Assembly (NCBI GenBank): GCA_902494585.1
Contig: CABUUD010000001.1
Location: 1 to 64,000, forward strand
Direction of reading: 5' to 3'
From: an uncultured Collinsella sp.
Lineage (GTDB): Bacteria; Actinomycetota; Coriobacteriia; Coriobacteriales; Coriobacteriaceae
Length of the DNA: 64,000 nucleotides
Below, piece by piece: positions 11,715 to 20,278 of the stretch. Made by a program: the position numbers and the translations under genes. Within the stretch, counting starts at the first letter, position 1. Every line of letters begins with the position of its first letter. The notes beneath the pieces were generated by a model. The model did not search any database. It was not told the DNA's origin and worked only from the letters and a program-made list of their open reading frames with translations.

Positions 11715-12190
11715 TAGGCTTCACCTCCGTACGAATTAGCAGAGTTTGCGAGGGTCTCCTGCGCAATGCGCAGCTGCGTCTTGACGGAAATGTCACGACG
11801 CTCGCCGCGGGCCTCGAGCACCAGGCCGCCCACGATAGACGGGTCGACCTGCTCGATAAGGAATACCTTGCGGCCGAAGTCCTGCTCGCATTTCTTAGTG
11901 ATGGTTTGACGCAGCTCGTCGTCGAGCGGGATCGCCGTGGTGACGGTCACGCCCACTACATCCTCGTCTTCCTCGGCAACATACTTAAAGGCAGCTGCCA
12001 CCTTGGGAAGAAGGTCGAGCTGGTCGCGCTTGGACATGGTGTCGAGCACGGCGATGATCTCGGGGCTGGCGCTAGCCAGGCGCTCGATCATCTCGAGGTC
12101 CTCGAACACATGGTTCTCGGCCTTGGCGGCTTCCAGAAGGGAGCGCGCGTATGTCTCGAGCACCTTGTCCTGATAGCGGCTAGTCGGCAT
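11714..12190 (-). CDS. atpH: F1 ATP synthase delta subunit
   Basis: Peripheral-stalk OSCP/delta subunit, 158 aa, slightly short for the family (about 175-180). The N terminus [13 protein letters not shown] and the C-terminal [26 protein letters not shown] are typical. The start overlaps the atpF stop by 11 bp. It links b-subunits to the top of F1. Confidence 0.93.
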   Translation of the reverse strand: MPTSRYQDKVLETYARSLLEAAKAENHVFEDLEMIERLASASPEIIAVLDTMSKRDQLDLLPKVAAAFKYVAEEDEDVVGVTVTTAIPLDDELRQTITKKCEQDFGRKVFLIEQVDPSIVGGLVLEARGERRDISVKTQLRIAQETLANSANSYGGEA

Positions 12191-12782
12191 TCAGGCTACC
12201 TGCTTCCTGGATGTAGCGCTCGATGAGCTTCTTCTGCTCGACATCGTCCTCGAGTGCCTCGCCCACGATCTTGGTGGCGACGGCAACGGACAGGTCGGCG
12301 ATGGAGCTCGCGGCACCGGCGTAGATGGACTTGCGCTCGTCCTCGACGGTCGTATGGGCCTTGGCGATGATCTCCTCGGCCTCCTTGTGAGCAGCCTCGA
12401 TGATACGGGCGCGCTCGGACTCGGCGTCCTTACGGGCCTCGAGAACGATGTCGGCAGCCTGACGACGGGCGTCGGTGACGATCGAGTCGGACTCAGCGCG
12501 CTTGGCGATAGCCTCCTGCTTGGTCTTCTCGGCCTCGTCGAGGCTCTCCTCGATCTTCTTGCCGCGCTCTTCCATGGTTTTCATGATGCCCGGCAGGGCG
12601 ACCTTGGCCAGCACGATCCAGATAATCAGGAAGGCGATAAGCGCCGGGATGAACTCCGCCATCTTAGGGATGAGGATGTCCGCACCGGCAGCGCCGTCCT
12701 CGGCGAACGCGGAAACCGGCATGAGCAGCGCGGCCGCGGACGCGGAGAGTGCGATCGCGCTCTTCTGGGATGAAAGATTCAT
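12180..12782 (-). CDS. atpF: F0 ATP synthase subunit b
   Basis: Membrane-anchored stator, 200 aa. After a hydrophobic N-terminal segment (about 8-28, ending in VSAFAED, which looks like a signal-peptide cleavage site), there is a second hydrophobic helix (about 46-65) and then a long charged coiled coil. Most b-subunits have a single N-terminal helix and no cleavable signal, so this double segment is unusual for the family as a whole, though it recurs in some actinobacteria. Gene order E-F-H-A-G-D-C is intact around it. Confidence 0.92.
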   Translation of the reverse strand: MNLSSQKSAIALSASAAALLMPVSAFAEDGAAGADILIPKMAEFIPALIAFLIIWIVLAKVALPGIMKTMEERGKKIEESLDEAEKTKQEAIAKRAESDSIVTDARRQAADIVLEARKDAESERARIIEAAHKEAEEIIAKAHTTVEDERKSIYAGAASSIADLSVAVATKIVGEALEDDVEQKKLIERYIQEAGSLNAD

Positions 12783-12797
12783 ACTTGACGCTCCGTG

Positions 12798-12992
12798 CTA
12801 TTTAACGATCAGCGCGACAACGAAGCCGATCAGAGCCAGAGCCTCGCCGAAGGCGGAGCCCATGATGAAGACGGTGAACACGCGGCCCTGGACCTCAGGC
12901 TGACGGGCCATAGCACCCGTAGCACCCAGAGCAGACAGGCCGATAGCAAGACCAGCGCCGATAACACCGAGACCGTAACCGATAACTCCCAC
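12798..12992 (-). CDS. atpE: F0 ATP synthase subunit c
   Basis: Rotor-ring proteolipid, 64 aa, two helices joined by the polar loop ARQPE. The ion-binding carboxylate is the Glu in AFGEALALIGF. The residue after it is Ala, not Ser, so the classical sodium-binding pattern is not seen and protons are more likely. The start is GTG at 12992 with AAGGAGG 4 nt upstream. The protein is shorter than most (70-80 aa), at the N-terminal side. Confidence 0.93.
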   Translation of the reverse strand: MGVIGYGLGVIGAGLAIGLSALGATGAMARQPEVQGRVFTVFIMGSAFGEALALIGFVVALIVK

Positions 12993-13116
12993 GATTCCTC
13001 CTTTGTCGTGCGTGTCTTATTTCACGCAGGATAACCTTTTTATAACTGCCGGGCTCCATGGGTACGGGCACCGGCGGTTTAACGAATTGCCTTACCTTTA
13101 AGGCGCGAACGGAAGA

Positions 13117-13920
13117 CTACTCCTCCTCCGCGACCTCCTCTGCCTCGGAGACATACACGGCGGTAAGGACCGTGAAGACGTAAGCCTGGATGGCGCCGAC
13201 CACAAGCTCGATCGCATAGATCAGGATGAGGATGGCAAGCCAGGCCAGCGAAGGCAGGGCGCCGACGGCGTGGGCCGCGGAAACCTGCTGAAGCAGCGGC
13301 TGCATGAACATGCTCGCCATGATGGCGAACGAGCCCATGACCACGTGTCCTGCGAACATGTTGCAGAACAGACGGACGGCGAGCGTGATGAGGCGCAGGA
13401 AGGTCGAGAAAAGCTCGACGACCCACACAAGCACGTTCATCGGGAAGCTCACGCCCTGCGGGGCGAGGCTCTTGATGTAGCCGATCACGCCGTGAGCCTT
13501 GCATCCGTAGTAGATGAAGTACACGAAGGCGAAGATGGCGAGCGCGGCGGTGGAGCCGATTGCGCCGGTGCCGGGCTTCATTCCCGGGATCAGGCCGATC
13601 ATGTTATTGATCAGGATGAACAGGAAAAGCGAGCACAGGAACGGGAAGTGCTTCTTCCAGTTCTCACCCACGACGCCCTTGCCGATATCGTTCTCGACGT
13701 ACTCGATGATGTACTCGAAACCGTTGACGAAGAAGCCCTTGGGAACCAGGGTCTGCTTCTTCTTGAACACGGCCAGGACGATCAGGAGCACGATCGTGGA
13801 GACGATCAGCCAAAACGAGTACTGCGTGATGCCGCAGCTCAGATCGCCCACGACGGGGGTGGAGCTGAACTCGCTGACCAGATGATTAATCTCATCAGGC
13901 AGCTTTTCAAAAATTTCCAC
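13117..13920 (-). CDS. atpB: F0 ATP synthase subunit a
   Basis: Stator half-channel subunit, 267 aa, with five or more hydrophobic helices. The essential Arg lies in LITLAVRLFCNMFAGH, and the C-terminal half-channel helix is IELVVGAIQAYVFTVL. The start is GTG at 13920, 3 bp after the upstream gene's stop. A 124-bp gap separates it from atpE. The C terminus is acidic (SEAEEVAEEE). Confidence 0.94.
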   Translation of the reverse strand: MEIFEKLPDEINHLVSEFSSTPVVGDLSCGITQYSFWLIVSTIVLLIVLAVFKKKQTLVPKGFFVNGFEYIIEYVENDIGKGVVGENWKKHFPFLCSLFLFILINNMIGLIPGMKPGTGAIGSTAALAIFAFVYFIYYGCKAHGVIGYIKSLAPQGVSFPMNVLVWVVELFSTFLRLITLAVRLFCNMFAGHVVMGSFAIMASMFMQPLLQQVSAAHAVGALPSLAWLAILILIYAIELVVGAIQAYVFTVLTAVYVSEAEEVAEEE

Positions 13921-13923
13921 GAC

Positions 13924-14235
13924 TTACCTTTCGACCTCATGAGGATCTCGCAGCGCCTTGGCGACACGAACCGTGCAGGCGGCCATAAAGGCCACGAAGC
14001 CGATCGCCTCGCCCAGAAGGAACATGCGAAATGCCTCTCCGAACAACGCAAACACAACCAAGGTAAAGACGAGCAGGGCGATTGCCGAGACCGCCAGACT
14101 CATCATGCCCTTGAGCATGTCCGCATTCTGCTTATCGTCAAGAACCGGCTTGAGCGTAAAAACAAAGGGAAGAAAGGCGATTGCGCCCGCGATGGCGCCT
14201 GCAACGATAGCGAGCAGATCGGCTACCTGAAACAC
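13924..14235 (-). CDS. small membrane protein at the atpI position
   Basis: First gene of the atp operon, 103 aa, with three hydrophobic helices (about 4-25, 44-67 and 73-95). AtpI/AtpZ proteins, which assist c-ring assembly or cation supply, normally occupy this place. The sequence match is not strong enough to name it. GTG at 14235 is chosen because GAGGA lies 5 nt upstream. A longer reading to 14310 would run through the likely promoter side. It ends 3 bp before atpB. Confidence 0.7.
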   Translation of the reverse strand: MFQVADLLAIVAGAIAGAIAFLPFVFTLKPVLDDKQNADMLKGMMSLAVSAIALLVFTLVVFALFGEAFRMFLLGEAIGFVAFMAACTVRVAKALRDPHEVER

Positions 14236-14296
14236 TGGCGTCCTCACTTTCCTTTTTAACGCTTCACAGAACAGTTCCCGCCAAACATTGGTGACT

Positions 14297-14324
14297 ATTG
14301 TACGAGCCAATCGCTAAAGTACAA
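14297..14324 (-). promoter_or_regulatory. candidate promoter of the atp operon
   Basis: On the minus strand TTGTAC (14324-14319), a 16-bp spacer, then TACAAT (14302-14297), about 60 bp before the first atp-operon start. The -10 is a 5/6 match. The -35 is poor. Confidence 0.5.
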
Positions 14325-14517
14325 CCGAAAAAGCATCGGTTAATACGCACCTGTTCGTTTTCTTAAGACCTTCTTTATGCCGCAGGTACGGTGATACGTT
14401 TTTTCGCGAACCCCTCTGGGCTAAACGTCCGTTAACAGGAGTGCGCGTGGACGTCTTTTACTCGCCCGCGCGCACCATTTCTTCGTATTTGTGACCGTAG
14501 CCGACAAGGCCCGACGA

Positions 14518-15165
14518 CTACAGCGTGCCGTAGATGCGGTCGCCGGCATCGCCCAAGCCGGGGACGATGTAGGCGGCCTCGTTGAGGTGGTCGTCGATGG
14601 CGCAGGTATAGATATGCACGTCGGGGTCTTTCTCGGTCAGCGACTTGAGGCCCTCGGGGGCCGCGACGATGCACAGCATGCGGATGTCCTTGACACCGCG
14701 CTCGCGCAGATAGCTGATAGCCATCTCGGCAGAACCGCCCGTGGCGAGCATGGGATCGACGACCAGGCAGATACGCTGGTCGATATCCTTGGGCATCTTG
14801 CAGTAATACTCATGCGGCTCGTGGGTGACCTCGTCGCGCTCCATGCCAATGTGGCCCACGCGGGCAGAGGGCACCAGGTCGAGGATGCCATCGACCATTC
14901 CAAGGCCCGCGCGCAAAATGGGGACGATGGCGAGCTTCTTGCCGGCAAGCTGCTTAAACGTGGCAGTGGTGATGGGAGTCTCGACTTCGACATCCTCCAT
15001 GGGCAGGTCGCGCATGGCCTCGTAGCCGTCAAAAAGCGCGAGCTCGCGTACGAGTTGGCGGAACTGGTTGGTGCCGGTCGACTTATCGCGCAGGATCGAC
15101 AACTTGTGCTGGACGAGCGGATGGTCGACAAGCGTCACGCGGGACGCATCGTAGGTAACGGTCAT
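14518..15165 (-). CDS. upp: uracil phosphoribosyltransferase
   Basis: Pyrimidine salvage enzyme, 215 aa, converting uracil and PRPP to UMP. The PRPP loop [16 protein letters not shown] (about 135-150) and the C-terminal uracil-binding [10 protein letters not shown] are clear. ATG at 15165 ([10 protein letters not shown]) is the natural start, with AGGGG about 10 nt upstream. Longer readings add non-homologous residues. It stands between glpK and the atp operon, as upp stands next to atp in Firmicutes. After its TAG stop the same frame stays open for 19 more codons (see findings). Confidence 0.95.
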   Translation of the reverse strand: MTVTYDASRVTLVDHPLVQHKLSILRDKSTGTNQFRQLVRELALFDGYEAMRDLPMEDVEVETPITTATFKQLAGKKLAIVPILRAGLGMVDGILDLVPSARVGHIGMERDEVTHEPHEYYCKMPKDIDQRICLVVDPMLATGGSAEMAISYLRERGVKDIRMLCIVAAPEGLKSLTEKDPDVHIYTCAIDDHLNEAAYIVPGLGDAGDRIYGTL

Positions 15166-15288
15166 GGGTTGATTGCCCCTTTCGTTGCGGCCGCAAAACG
15201 ACCTTGCTGACATGACGCACAGCGATGTTGCCGCCGCCCGCCGTGCATAAGTTTAGCGGTTTGTTGTATCGAGCGCCCCGTCGCAGCC

Positions 15289-16830
15289 CTATTGAGCGGT
15301 GCTGAGCGAACGCCTGACCGCATCGTGCCAACCGTCCAGGTTGTGCTCGCGACGCTCAACGGACATATGGGGATGGAATGTCTTGACGATCTGGGTGTTT
15401 TGCTCCAGCTCCTCCAGATCCTCCCAATACCCAACCGCGAGGCCCGCCAGATACGCGGCACCGATCGCCGTTGTCTCCACCGACTCACATTGCAGTACGG
15501 GGATATCCAGCAAGTCTGCCTGGAACTGCATGATGAACTCGTTGCGCGAGGCGCCGCCATCGACGGACAGGCGCTCGATCGAAAGACCCACGTCCTGCTC
15601 CATGGCACGCAGCACGTCATAGCTCTGATAGGCCATGGACTCGCAAGCGGCACGCACGATGGTCGCGCGACTCGAGGCGCCGGTCAGACCGCATACGATG
15701 CCGCGGGCGTGCGCGTCCCACCAAGGTGCACCCAAGCCCGCAAAAGCGGGGACAAAGTAGCATCCCTCGTTATCGCCGATCGAGGAGGCGAGCTGTGCCG
15801 ATTCGGATACGTTGGAGATAACGCCCATGTTGTCGCGCAGCCAGTTCATCGTTGAGCCGGCGGCAAAAATAGAGCCCTCGAGCGCATAGCTGACCTTGCC
15901 GTTCGCAGCGATACCGATGGTGGAGACCAGGCCATTCTTGGATTCGACAATCTCGTCGCCGGTGTTCATGAGCATAAAGCAGCCCGTGCCATAGGTGTTT
16001 TTGGTCTGGCCGGGATGGAAGCAGCAGTGACCGAACAGCGACGCCTGCTGGTCGCCCGCCACACCCATGATGGGCGGCATGTTGGTCATGATGTCGCTCG
16101 CGACGCGGCCGTAGTCACCGGCGCTCCAACGGACCTCGGGCATCATGGCACGCGGGATGTCGAAGAGCGCCAGCAGGTCATCGTCCCAGTCCAGCGTATG
16201 AATATTGAAGAGCGCTGTGCGGCTGGCATTGGTGTAGTCGGTGGCAAAGGTTTGGCCGCCGGTGAGGTTGTAGATGAGCCAGGTATCGATGGTGCCAAAC
16301 ATGAGGTCGCCCGCCGCCGCGCTCTCGCGTGCGCCGTCAACGTTGTCGAGAATCCACTGCACCTTGGAGGCCGAGAAATACGGGTCGAGCGTAAGGCCGG
16401 TGCGGGAACGCACCAGCTCCTCGCAGCCCTGCTCGGCCAGTTTATCGATTGTCGAGGCGGTGCGACGGCATTGCCACACAATGGCGTTATAGATGGGTTG
16501 GCCGCTTATGCGGTCCCACACCACCGTGGTCTCGCGCTGGTTGGAGATACCGATGGCGGCGATGCGATCGGAATGGATGCCGCTCTTAAACTGGACCTCC
16601 ATCATCACGCCGATCTGGCTGGCAAGCACCTCCGTGGGATCCTGCTCCACCCAGCCGGGGCACGGGAAGCTGGTTTTGACGCTACGACGCGCCTGGGCGA
16701 CGATGCAGCCGTACTCGTCGACGATGGTCGCGAGTACCGAGGTGGTGCCGCAGTCGAGCGCCATGATGTAGGAACCGCCAAAGCTAAACGAGGCGTCTTC
16801 CATACCCAGGCTACCTAGATTCAACGACAT
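15289..16830 (-). CDS. glpK: glycerol kinase
   Basis: FGGY-family kinase making sn-glycerol 3-phosphate, 513 aa. The first domain has ALDCGTTSVLATIVDE and the glycerol-contact segment SNQRETTVVWD. The second has GVAGDQQASLFGHCCF, NTYGTGCFMLMNTG and VDGGASRNEFIMQFQADLL. An extra N-terminal stretch of about 20 residues precedes the usual start. AAAGGTG 6 nt upstream supports ATG at 16830. No glycerol facilitator or glpD is nearby. It interrupts an otherwise conserved Sua5-upp-atp order. Confidence 0.94.
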   Translation of the reverse strand: MSLNLGSLGMEDASFSFGGSYIMALDCGTTSVLATIVDEYGCIVAQARRSVKTSFPCPGWVEQDPTEVLASQIGVMMEVQFKSGIHSDRIAAIGISNQRETTVVWDRISGQPIYNAIVWQCRRTASTIDKLAEQGCEELVRSRTGLTLDPYFSASKVQWILDNVDGARESAAAGDLMFGTIDTWLIYNLTGGQTFATDYTNASRTALFNIHTLDWDDDLLALFDIPRAMMPEVRWSAGDYGRVASDIMTNMPPIMGVAGDQQASLFGHCCFHPGQTKNTYGTGCFMLMNTGDEIVESKNGLVSTIGIAANGKVSYALEGSIFAAGSTMNWLRDNMGVISNVSESAQLASSIGDNEGCYFVPAFAGLGAPWWDAHARGIVCGLTGASSRATIVRAACESMAYQSYDVLRAMEQDVGLSIERLSVDGGASRNEFIMQFQADLLDIPVLQCESVETTAIGAAYLAGLAVGYWEDLEELEQNTQIVKTFHPHMSVERREHNLDGWHDAVRRSLSTAQ

Positions 16831-16843
16831 CGCTTACACCTTT

Positions 16844-17587
16844 CTATTGCATCGGGTCGGACAGGACCCGCTCGATCTCTGATGCGGGAAGTGCGCCTTG
16901 GCGCAGGATCTGGAGCTCGCCATGCTTAAACGCCACGATGGTCGAAGCGTCGCGGCACGGGGTCTCGCCCGCGTCGACGGCCACATCGACCCCCTCCAGA
17001 ATGCGGTCCTCAACGTCGGCAAAGCTTGCCGGCGCGGGCGCGCCGTGCGTGTTGGCGCTGGTGCAGGCAAGCGGACTGCCACAAGCACGGATGAGCGCTT
17101 GGACCACGGGAGAGGCCGAAGCGCGCAGGGCCACGGTGTCGTCGGCGGCGCGCATAAAGGTCGGCACGCAGGGGGCTGCCTTGACCACGATAGTCAGGGC
17201 GCCCGGCCAGCATCTTCGGACAAGCGCGCGGGCCTCTTCCGGAATATCAACGCCGTAGCGGTCGAGGGCCTCGGCATCATCGACCAGCCAGGCGACGGTT
17301 TGCGTGAGTTCACGTTGCTTGAGAGTGAAAATACGGCGATAGCCGGTGCCGAGCGCAGGGACTGCGGCGCCGTTGACGGCAGCCTGCGGATCGCGCGGCC
17401 ACGATGGGAATTCGCTTGTATCTTGGGGTACGGCGTCCGAGAAGGCATTGACTGCCACGGCGACACCATAGACGGTCTCGGTCGGGATCAGCGCCAAGCC
17501 GCCACAGCCGAGTACCTCGGCCGTACGCTCGACGGCGAGCCGATGCGGCTCACGCGCTCCCTCGAATACCCGATAGACCGTCTGCAT
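16844..17587 (-). CDS. L-threonylcarbamoyladenylate synthase (Sua5/YrdC/YwlC)
   Basis: Makes threonylcarbamoyl-AMP for the t6A37 modification of tRNAs, 247 aa. Family signatures: PTETVYGVAV (about 36-45), the basic LKQR segment, WPGALTIVVKA, and CTSANTHGAPAP. About 35 extra residues (about 48-85) separate the TETVYG and LKxR motifs compared with the usual short spacing. A C-terminal Sua5 domain is absent, as in YrdC/YwlC. It lies 13 bp upstream of glpK on the same strand, downstream of hicAB and prmC. Confidence 0.87.
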   Translation of the reverse strand: MQTVYRVFEGAREPHRLAVERTAEVLGCGGLALIPTETVYGVAVAVNAFSDAVPQDTSEFPSWPRDPQAAVNGAAVPALGTGYRRIFTLKQRELTQTVAWLVDDAEALDRYGVDIPEEARALVRRCWPGALTIVVKAAPCVPTFMRAADDTVALRASASPVVQALIRACGSPLACTSANTHGAPAPASFADVEDRILEGVDVAVDAGETPCRDASTIVAFKHGELQILRQGALPASEIERVLSDPMQ

Positions 17588-17721
17588 GTGTATGCCAGCC
17601 CCTTACGCTCTGGTGAAAGTTTGTTTACTGAGGGGCATTCTCGCACGAAACGTTCAACCTATTTGCCCAGAGCGCATGTTGGTTTGGTGAGCGGCTCTAG
17701 TAGTCGGTGAAAGTGAGGGGG

Positions 17722-18168
17722 TTATTGGACTGCGACGAACTTCTTTGGCCTGCCGGCGTGGCGTTCTTGGGCGGCGTAGCGCTCGATGCTGTCTATCGTT
17801 ATCATCCGACGGCCGTCGACGAGTTCAACATCGAGCTTTCCTGCTTTGACCAGCGCGGTAATCCGCGAAGCGGAGACTTTGAGGTCCAGCGCTGCGTCTT
17901 TAAATGTTCGGCACGCCGCTTCCCGAGCGTCCTCGTGGTCGATTTCGACTGAAAGGGCCACGACCTCGGCCGAGCGTTCGTACCCCGCCGGAGTCAAACC
18001 GTTGTTGAGGTCGTCGGCCAAAAACGCCATCAGTGCCTCGGTGGCATGGGCAATCGCTTCTTCGCGCGTATCGCCATCGGCAAAAGCGCCGGGAATCTGC
18101 GGGAAGCTGGCGCAGTACCCGTCGTCTTCTTTTATGAGAACGCAGTCATAGGTAAATCGCTGCCTCAT
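17722..18168 (-). CDS. hicB: HicB-family antitoxin
   Basis: Antitoxin and probable autorepressor of the HicAB module, 148 aa. The N-terminal partial RNase-H-like fold has DGYCASFPQIPGAFADGDT and EEAIAHATEAL (about 15-50), typical of HicB. The C-terminal part (about 95-148) looks like a DNA-binding domain with a basic tail (RPKKF). ATG at 18168 has GGAGG 4 nt upstream. It lies 11 bp downstream of hicA, the usual toxin-first order. Neutralises HicA by direct binding in known systems. Confidence 0.88.
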   Translation of the reverse strand: MRQRFTYDCVLIKEDDGYCASFPQIPGAFADGDTREEAIAHATEALMAFLADDLNNGLTPAGYERSAEVVALSVEIDHEDAREAACRTFKDAALDLKVSASRITALVKAGKLDVELVDGRRMITIDSIERYAAQERHAGRPKKFVAVQ

Positions 18169-18179
18169 TTTGCCTCCAA

Positions 18180-18365
18180 CTACCATCCAGCTTGGCGACG
18201 AATACTTGCCCACGTGCCCTTCTTCGGTCGATCACCACCAGAGCCGTTCACGGTGACAACACGGTCACCAGAAACATACTTAGCATGACTACCAACTTGC
18301 GCGACCTTCACGAATCCATCGTGCTTGAGTAGGGCAATAATTTCCCGAAAGGTAGGAGGTTGCAT
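18180..18365 (-). CDS. hicA: HicA-family mRNA interferase toxin
   Basis: Small double-stranded-RNA-binding-fold toxin, 61 aa, that cleaves mRNA in known systems. The catalytic His27 is in the hallmark VGSHAKY, and the fold ends with KGTWASIRRQAG. GAGG lies 7 nt before the ATG. It overlaps nothing and is followed by hicB. A strong AT-rich promoter with a palindrome precedes it. Confidence 0.88.
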   Translation of the reverse strand: MQPPTFREIIALLKHDGFVKVAQVGSHAKYVSGDRVVTVNGSGGDRPKKGTWASIRRQAGW

Positions 18366-18390
18366 GGGCCGACCTCTTTCAGCCGTCCTA

Positions 18391-18419
18391 ATTATAAACT
18401 ACTTTATAATTTTTGCTAA
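18391..18419 (-). promoter_or_regulatory. hicAB promoter with overlapping operator
   Basis: On the minus strand TTAGCA (18419-18414), 17-bp spacer, perfect TATAAT (18396-18391), 25 bp before hicA. The palindrome ATTATAAA-CTAC-TTTATAAT (18391-18410) covers the -10, the expected place for HicB repression. The segment is far more AT-rich than its surroundings. Confidence 0.72.
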
Positions 18420-18433
18420 CCAGTTAATAAATA

Positions 18434-19684
18434 TTACTGGCGCTGTTTGGGCTCGGTGACGATGGCTCGGACGATGCGGGGACGATCGGTGAGGTCGCGG
18501 ACGATGCGCACGTCCAAGAGACCCGCCTGGCGGCAGAGCTCGGCGGCGGCGTCGAGGGCACCCTCGTAGAGCTCGCAGGCAAACAGGCCGCCGACGCGCA
18601 GCATATAGGGCGCCGCGTTGAGCAGGCGGCGGAAGATATCGAGGCCGTCGGCACCGCCCTCGAGCGCCAAATCGGGCTCGAAGTCCTTGACCTCGTGCGG
18701 TAGCGAGCGCATGACGTCGGTCGGAATGTAAGGCGGGTTGGAGACGAGCACGTCGAAGGTGCCCCATTCCTCGCGGGGGATAGAGCTCACCAGGTTCGTG
18801 AGGCTGAAGGCGACCTCATCGGACGTAAGCCCGAGCGCGTCGCGGTTTTTGGTGGCCAGGTCAATGGCACGCGGTTCGATATCGGTAGCAGTGCAGGTGA
18901 CATGGCCGCGGCGCTCCCAGGCAAGGGAAAGCGAGATGCAACCCGTGCCGCAGCCAACCTCGAGAACGCGAGCGATACGGGGCTCGACCGGAGCGGGCGC
19001 GGCGGCATCCTGCACTAGAGCAGCCTCCTGGTCGGCACCTTCGATGGCAATGCCGTATTCGTCGAGCTTGGACTCAGCGGTTTCCTCGGCCTCGGCCTCT
19101 GCTGCTTGCTCGGCGGCTTGCTCGGCCTCGCGATCGGCTAGCTCCTCGGCATAGGCGCGACTGCCCAGCACATCGCCACCCAACGCCGCCTCGTCGGCAG
19201 CTGTGAGGTTGGCGGCACGGCGCTCGGCCGTCGCTCGCTCGTCGGCCAATGCGGCTTCGGCTTTGCGTGCCTGCTCGACCTCATCGTTCCAGGGCAGCTC
19301 AACGCGCTGACGGGCGGCAGCCTCGGGGCTCAGCACCTCGGCATCCAGATAATTGAGGACTTCCTCGACGAGCATCTCGGTCTCGGGACGCGGAATGAGT
19401 ACGCCGGGGGCGCACGCGACGTCGATCATGCGGAACTGCGTGCTGCCGGTGATGTACTGCAACGGCTCGCCCTTGGCGCGACGGACGACCGCCGCGTGCA
19501 TGGTCTCGAGCTGCGCTGCATCGAGTGTCTCGTCCATACGCATATATAAGTCGATGCGCGCCAGACCCGTGGCTGCGCACAGCAGCCATTCGGCAGAAAG
19601 ACGGGGGTGTTCCTCGCCGCGCTCGGCCAGGTACTCCTTGGTCCACTCGAGACAACGCTTGATGGTCCAGATCTCGTTTGCCAT
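18434..19684 (-). CDS. prmC: release-factor glutamine methyltransferase with long insert
   Basis: Methylates the GGQ glutamine of release factors, 416 aa. The N-terminal helical domain (1-110, including QYITGSTQF and LIPRPETEMLVEE) and the SAM-dependent domain (237-416, with LEVGCGTG at 241-248 and catalytic NPPY at 316-319) are complete. Between them lies an extra segment of about 120 residues (115-235), rich in Ala and Glu, that normal PrmC (about 280 aa) lacks. ATG at 19684 has GGAGG 5 nt upstream. It follows prfA in the same direction, separated by repeat copy B and an AT-rich spacer. Confidence 0.9.
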   Translation of the reverse strand: MANEIWTIKRCLEWTKEYLAERGEEHPRLSAEWLLCAATGLARIDLYMRMDETLDAAQLETMHAAVVRRAKGEPLQYITGSTQFRMIDVACAPGVLIPRPETEMLVEEVLNYLDAEVLSPEAAARQRVELPWNDEVEQARKAEAALADERATAERRAANLTAADEAALGGDVLGSRAYAEELADREAEQAAEQAAEAEAEETAESKLDEYGIAIEGADQEAALVQDAAAPAPVEPRIARVLEVGCGTGCISLSLAWERRGHVTCTATDIEPRAIDLATKNRDALGLTSDEVAFSLTNLVSSIPREEWGTFDVLVSNPPYIPTDVMRSLPHEVKDFEPDLALEGGADGLDIFRRLLNAAPYMLRVGGLFACELYEGALDAAAELCRQAGLLDVRIVRDLTDRPRIVRAIVTEPKQRQ

Positions 19685-20116
19685 GGGGTCCTCCCCTCCT
19701 AAGCGCCGGGCGGCGCGCGAATGTCGGAGCAGATTGTACGCGAGGCCAGCGCTTGGCAAGGGACGATTGAAGGCGATTATCGAGAATCAGCCCAGAATTT
19801 TGCACCGGGCTCGCTCAAAGTGTTCATTCGCCGACGTCTAGATTTGCATCCGTCAAGTTTTTGGCAAGGTTGCCCCAAAACTGACCAATATCTAACCAAG
19901 AACTTGCCAAATCACTTGACGCGCGACGCACCAAAAAGGGCCCCGCGACTTCTTGGACGATTTTTCGAGCAATATTTTCAATAGCAGATGAAGGCTGTTA
20001 ATCACTTTGAGCGGGTATGCAGCTTAATTTCTAACAAAGAAGATTAAATAAACTCGAAAAGTAATTTACCCAACCTAGTCATTTAAGACGTCCCCAATGA
20101 CTACCTCTAAGGCGCC
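19685..20116. other. intergenic spacer without a gene
   Basis: No coding frame is convincing between prmC and repeat copy B. The part from 19975 to 20095 is clearly AT-richer than the rest of the window. It could hold a promoter for prmC (minus) or for the repeat element (plus), but I could not pick a clear -35/-10 pair. Confidence 0.5.
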
Positions 20117-20278
20117 GCAGGTTGAGCATAAGTCAGCGAAAACGCCCCTAAGCGAGCAAGGTGACGTGAAAGAGGAGGGAAGCGTACTTCGGTACGCGAC
20201 CGACGATTGAACGTCAGATTGCCGCTTAGGGGCGTTTGCAGCGTCGAGCCGTTACGGCGTTTGGTAAAACGCCGTAAC
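20117..20278 (+). repeat. structured repeat element, copy B
   Basis: Same architecture as copy A: a 15-bp perfect outer stem (20140-20154 with 20223-20237, core CCCCTAAGCG/CGCTTAGGGG), a purine-rich internal loop (GCAAGGTGACGTGAAA facing ACGTCAGATTGC), an apical GCGTAC-TTCG-GTACGC hairpin (a classic cUUCGg tetraloop on the plus strand), the linker GCAGCGTCGAGCCG, and a 12-bp hairpin with GGTA loop (20251-20278). It abuts the prfA stop codon with no gap. Confidence 0.82.
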
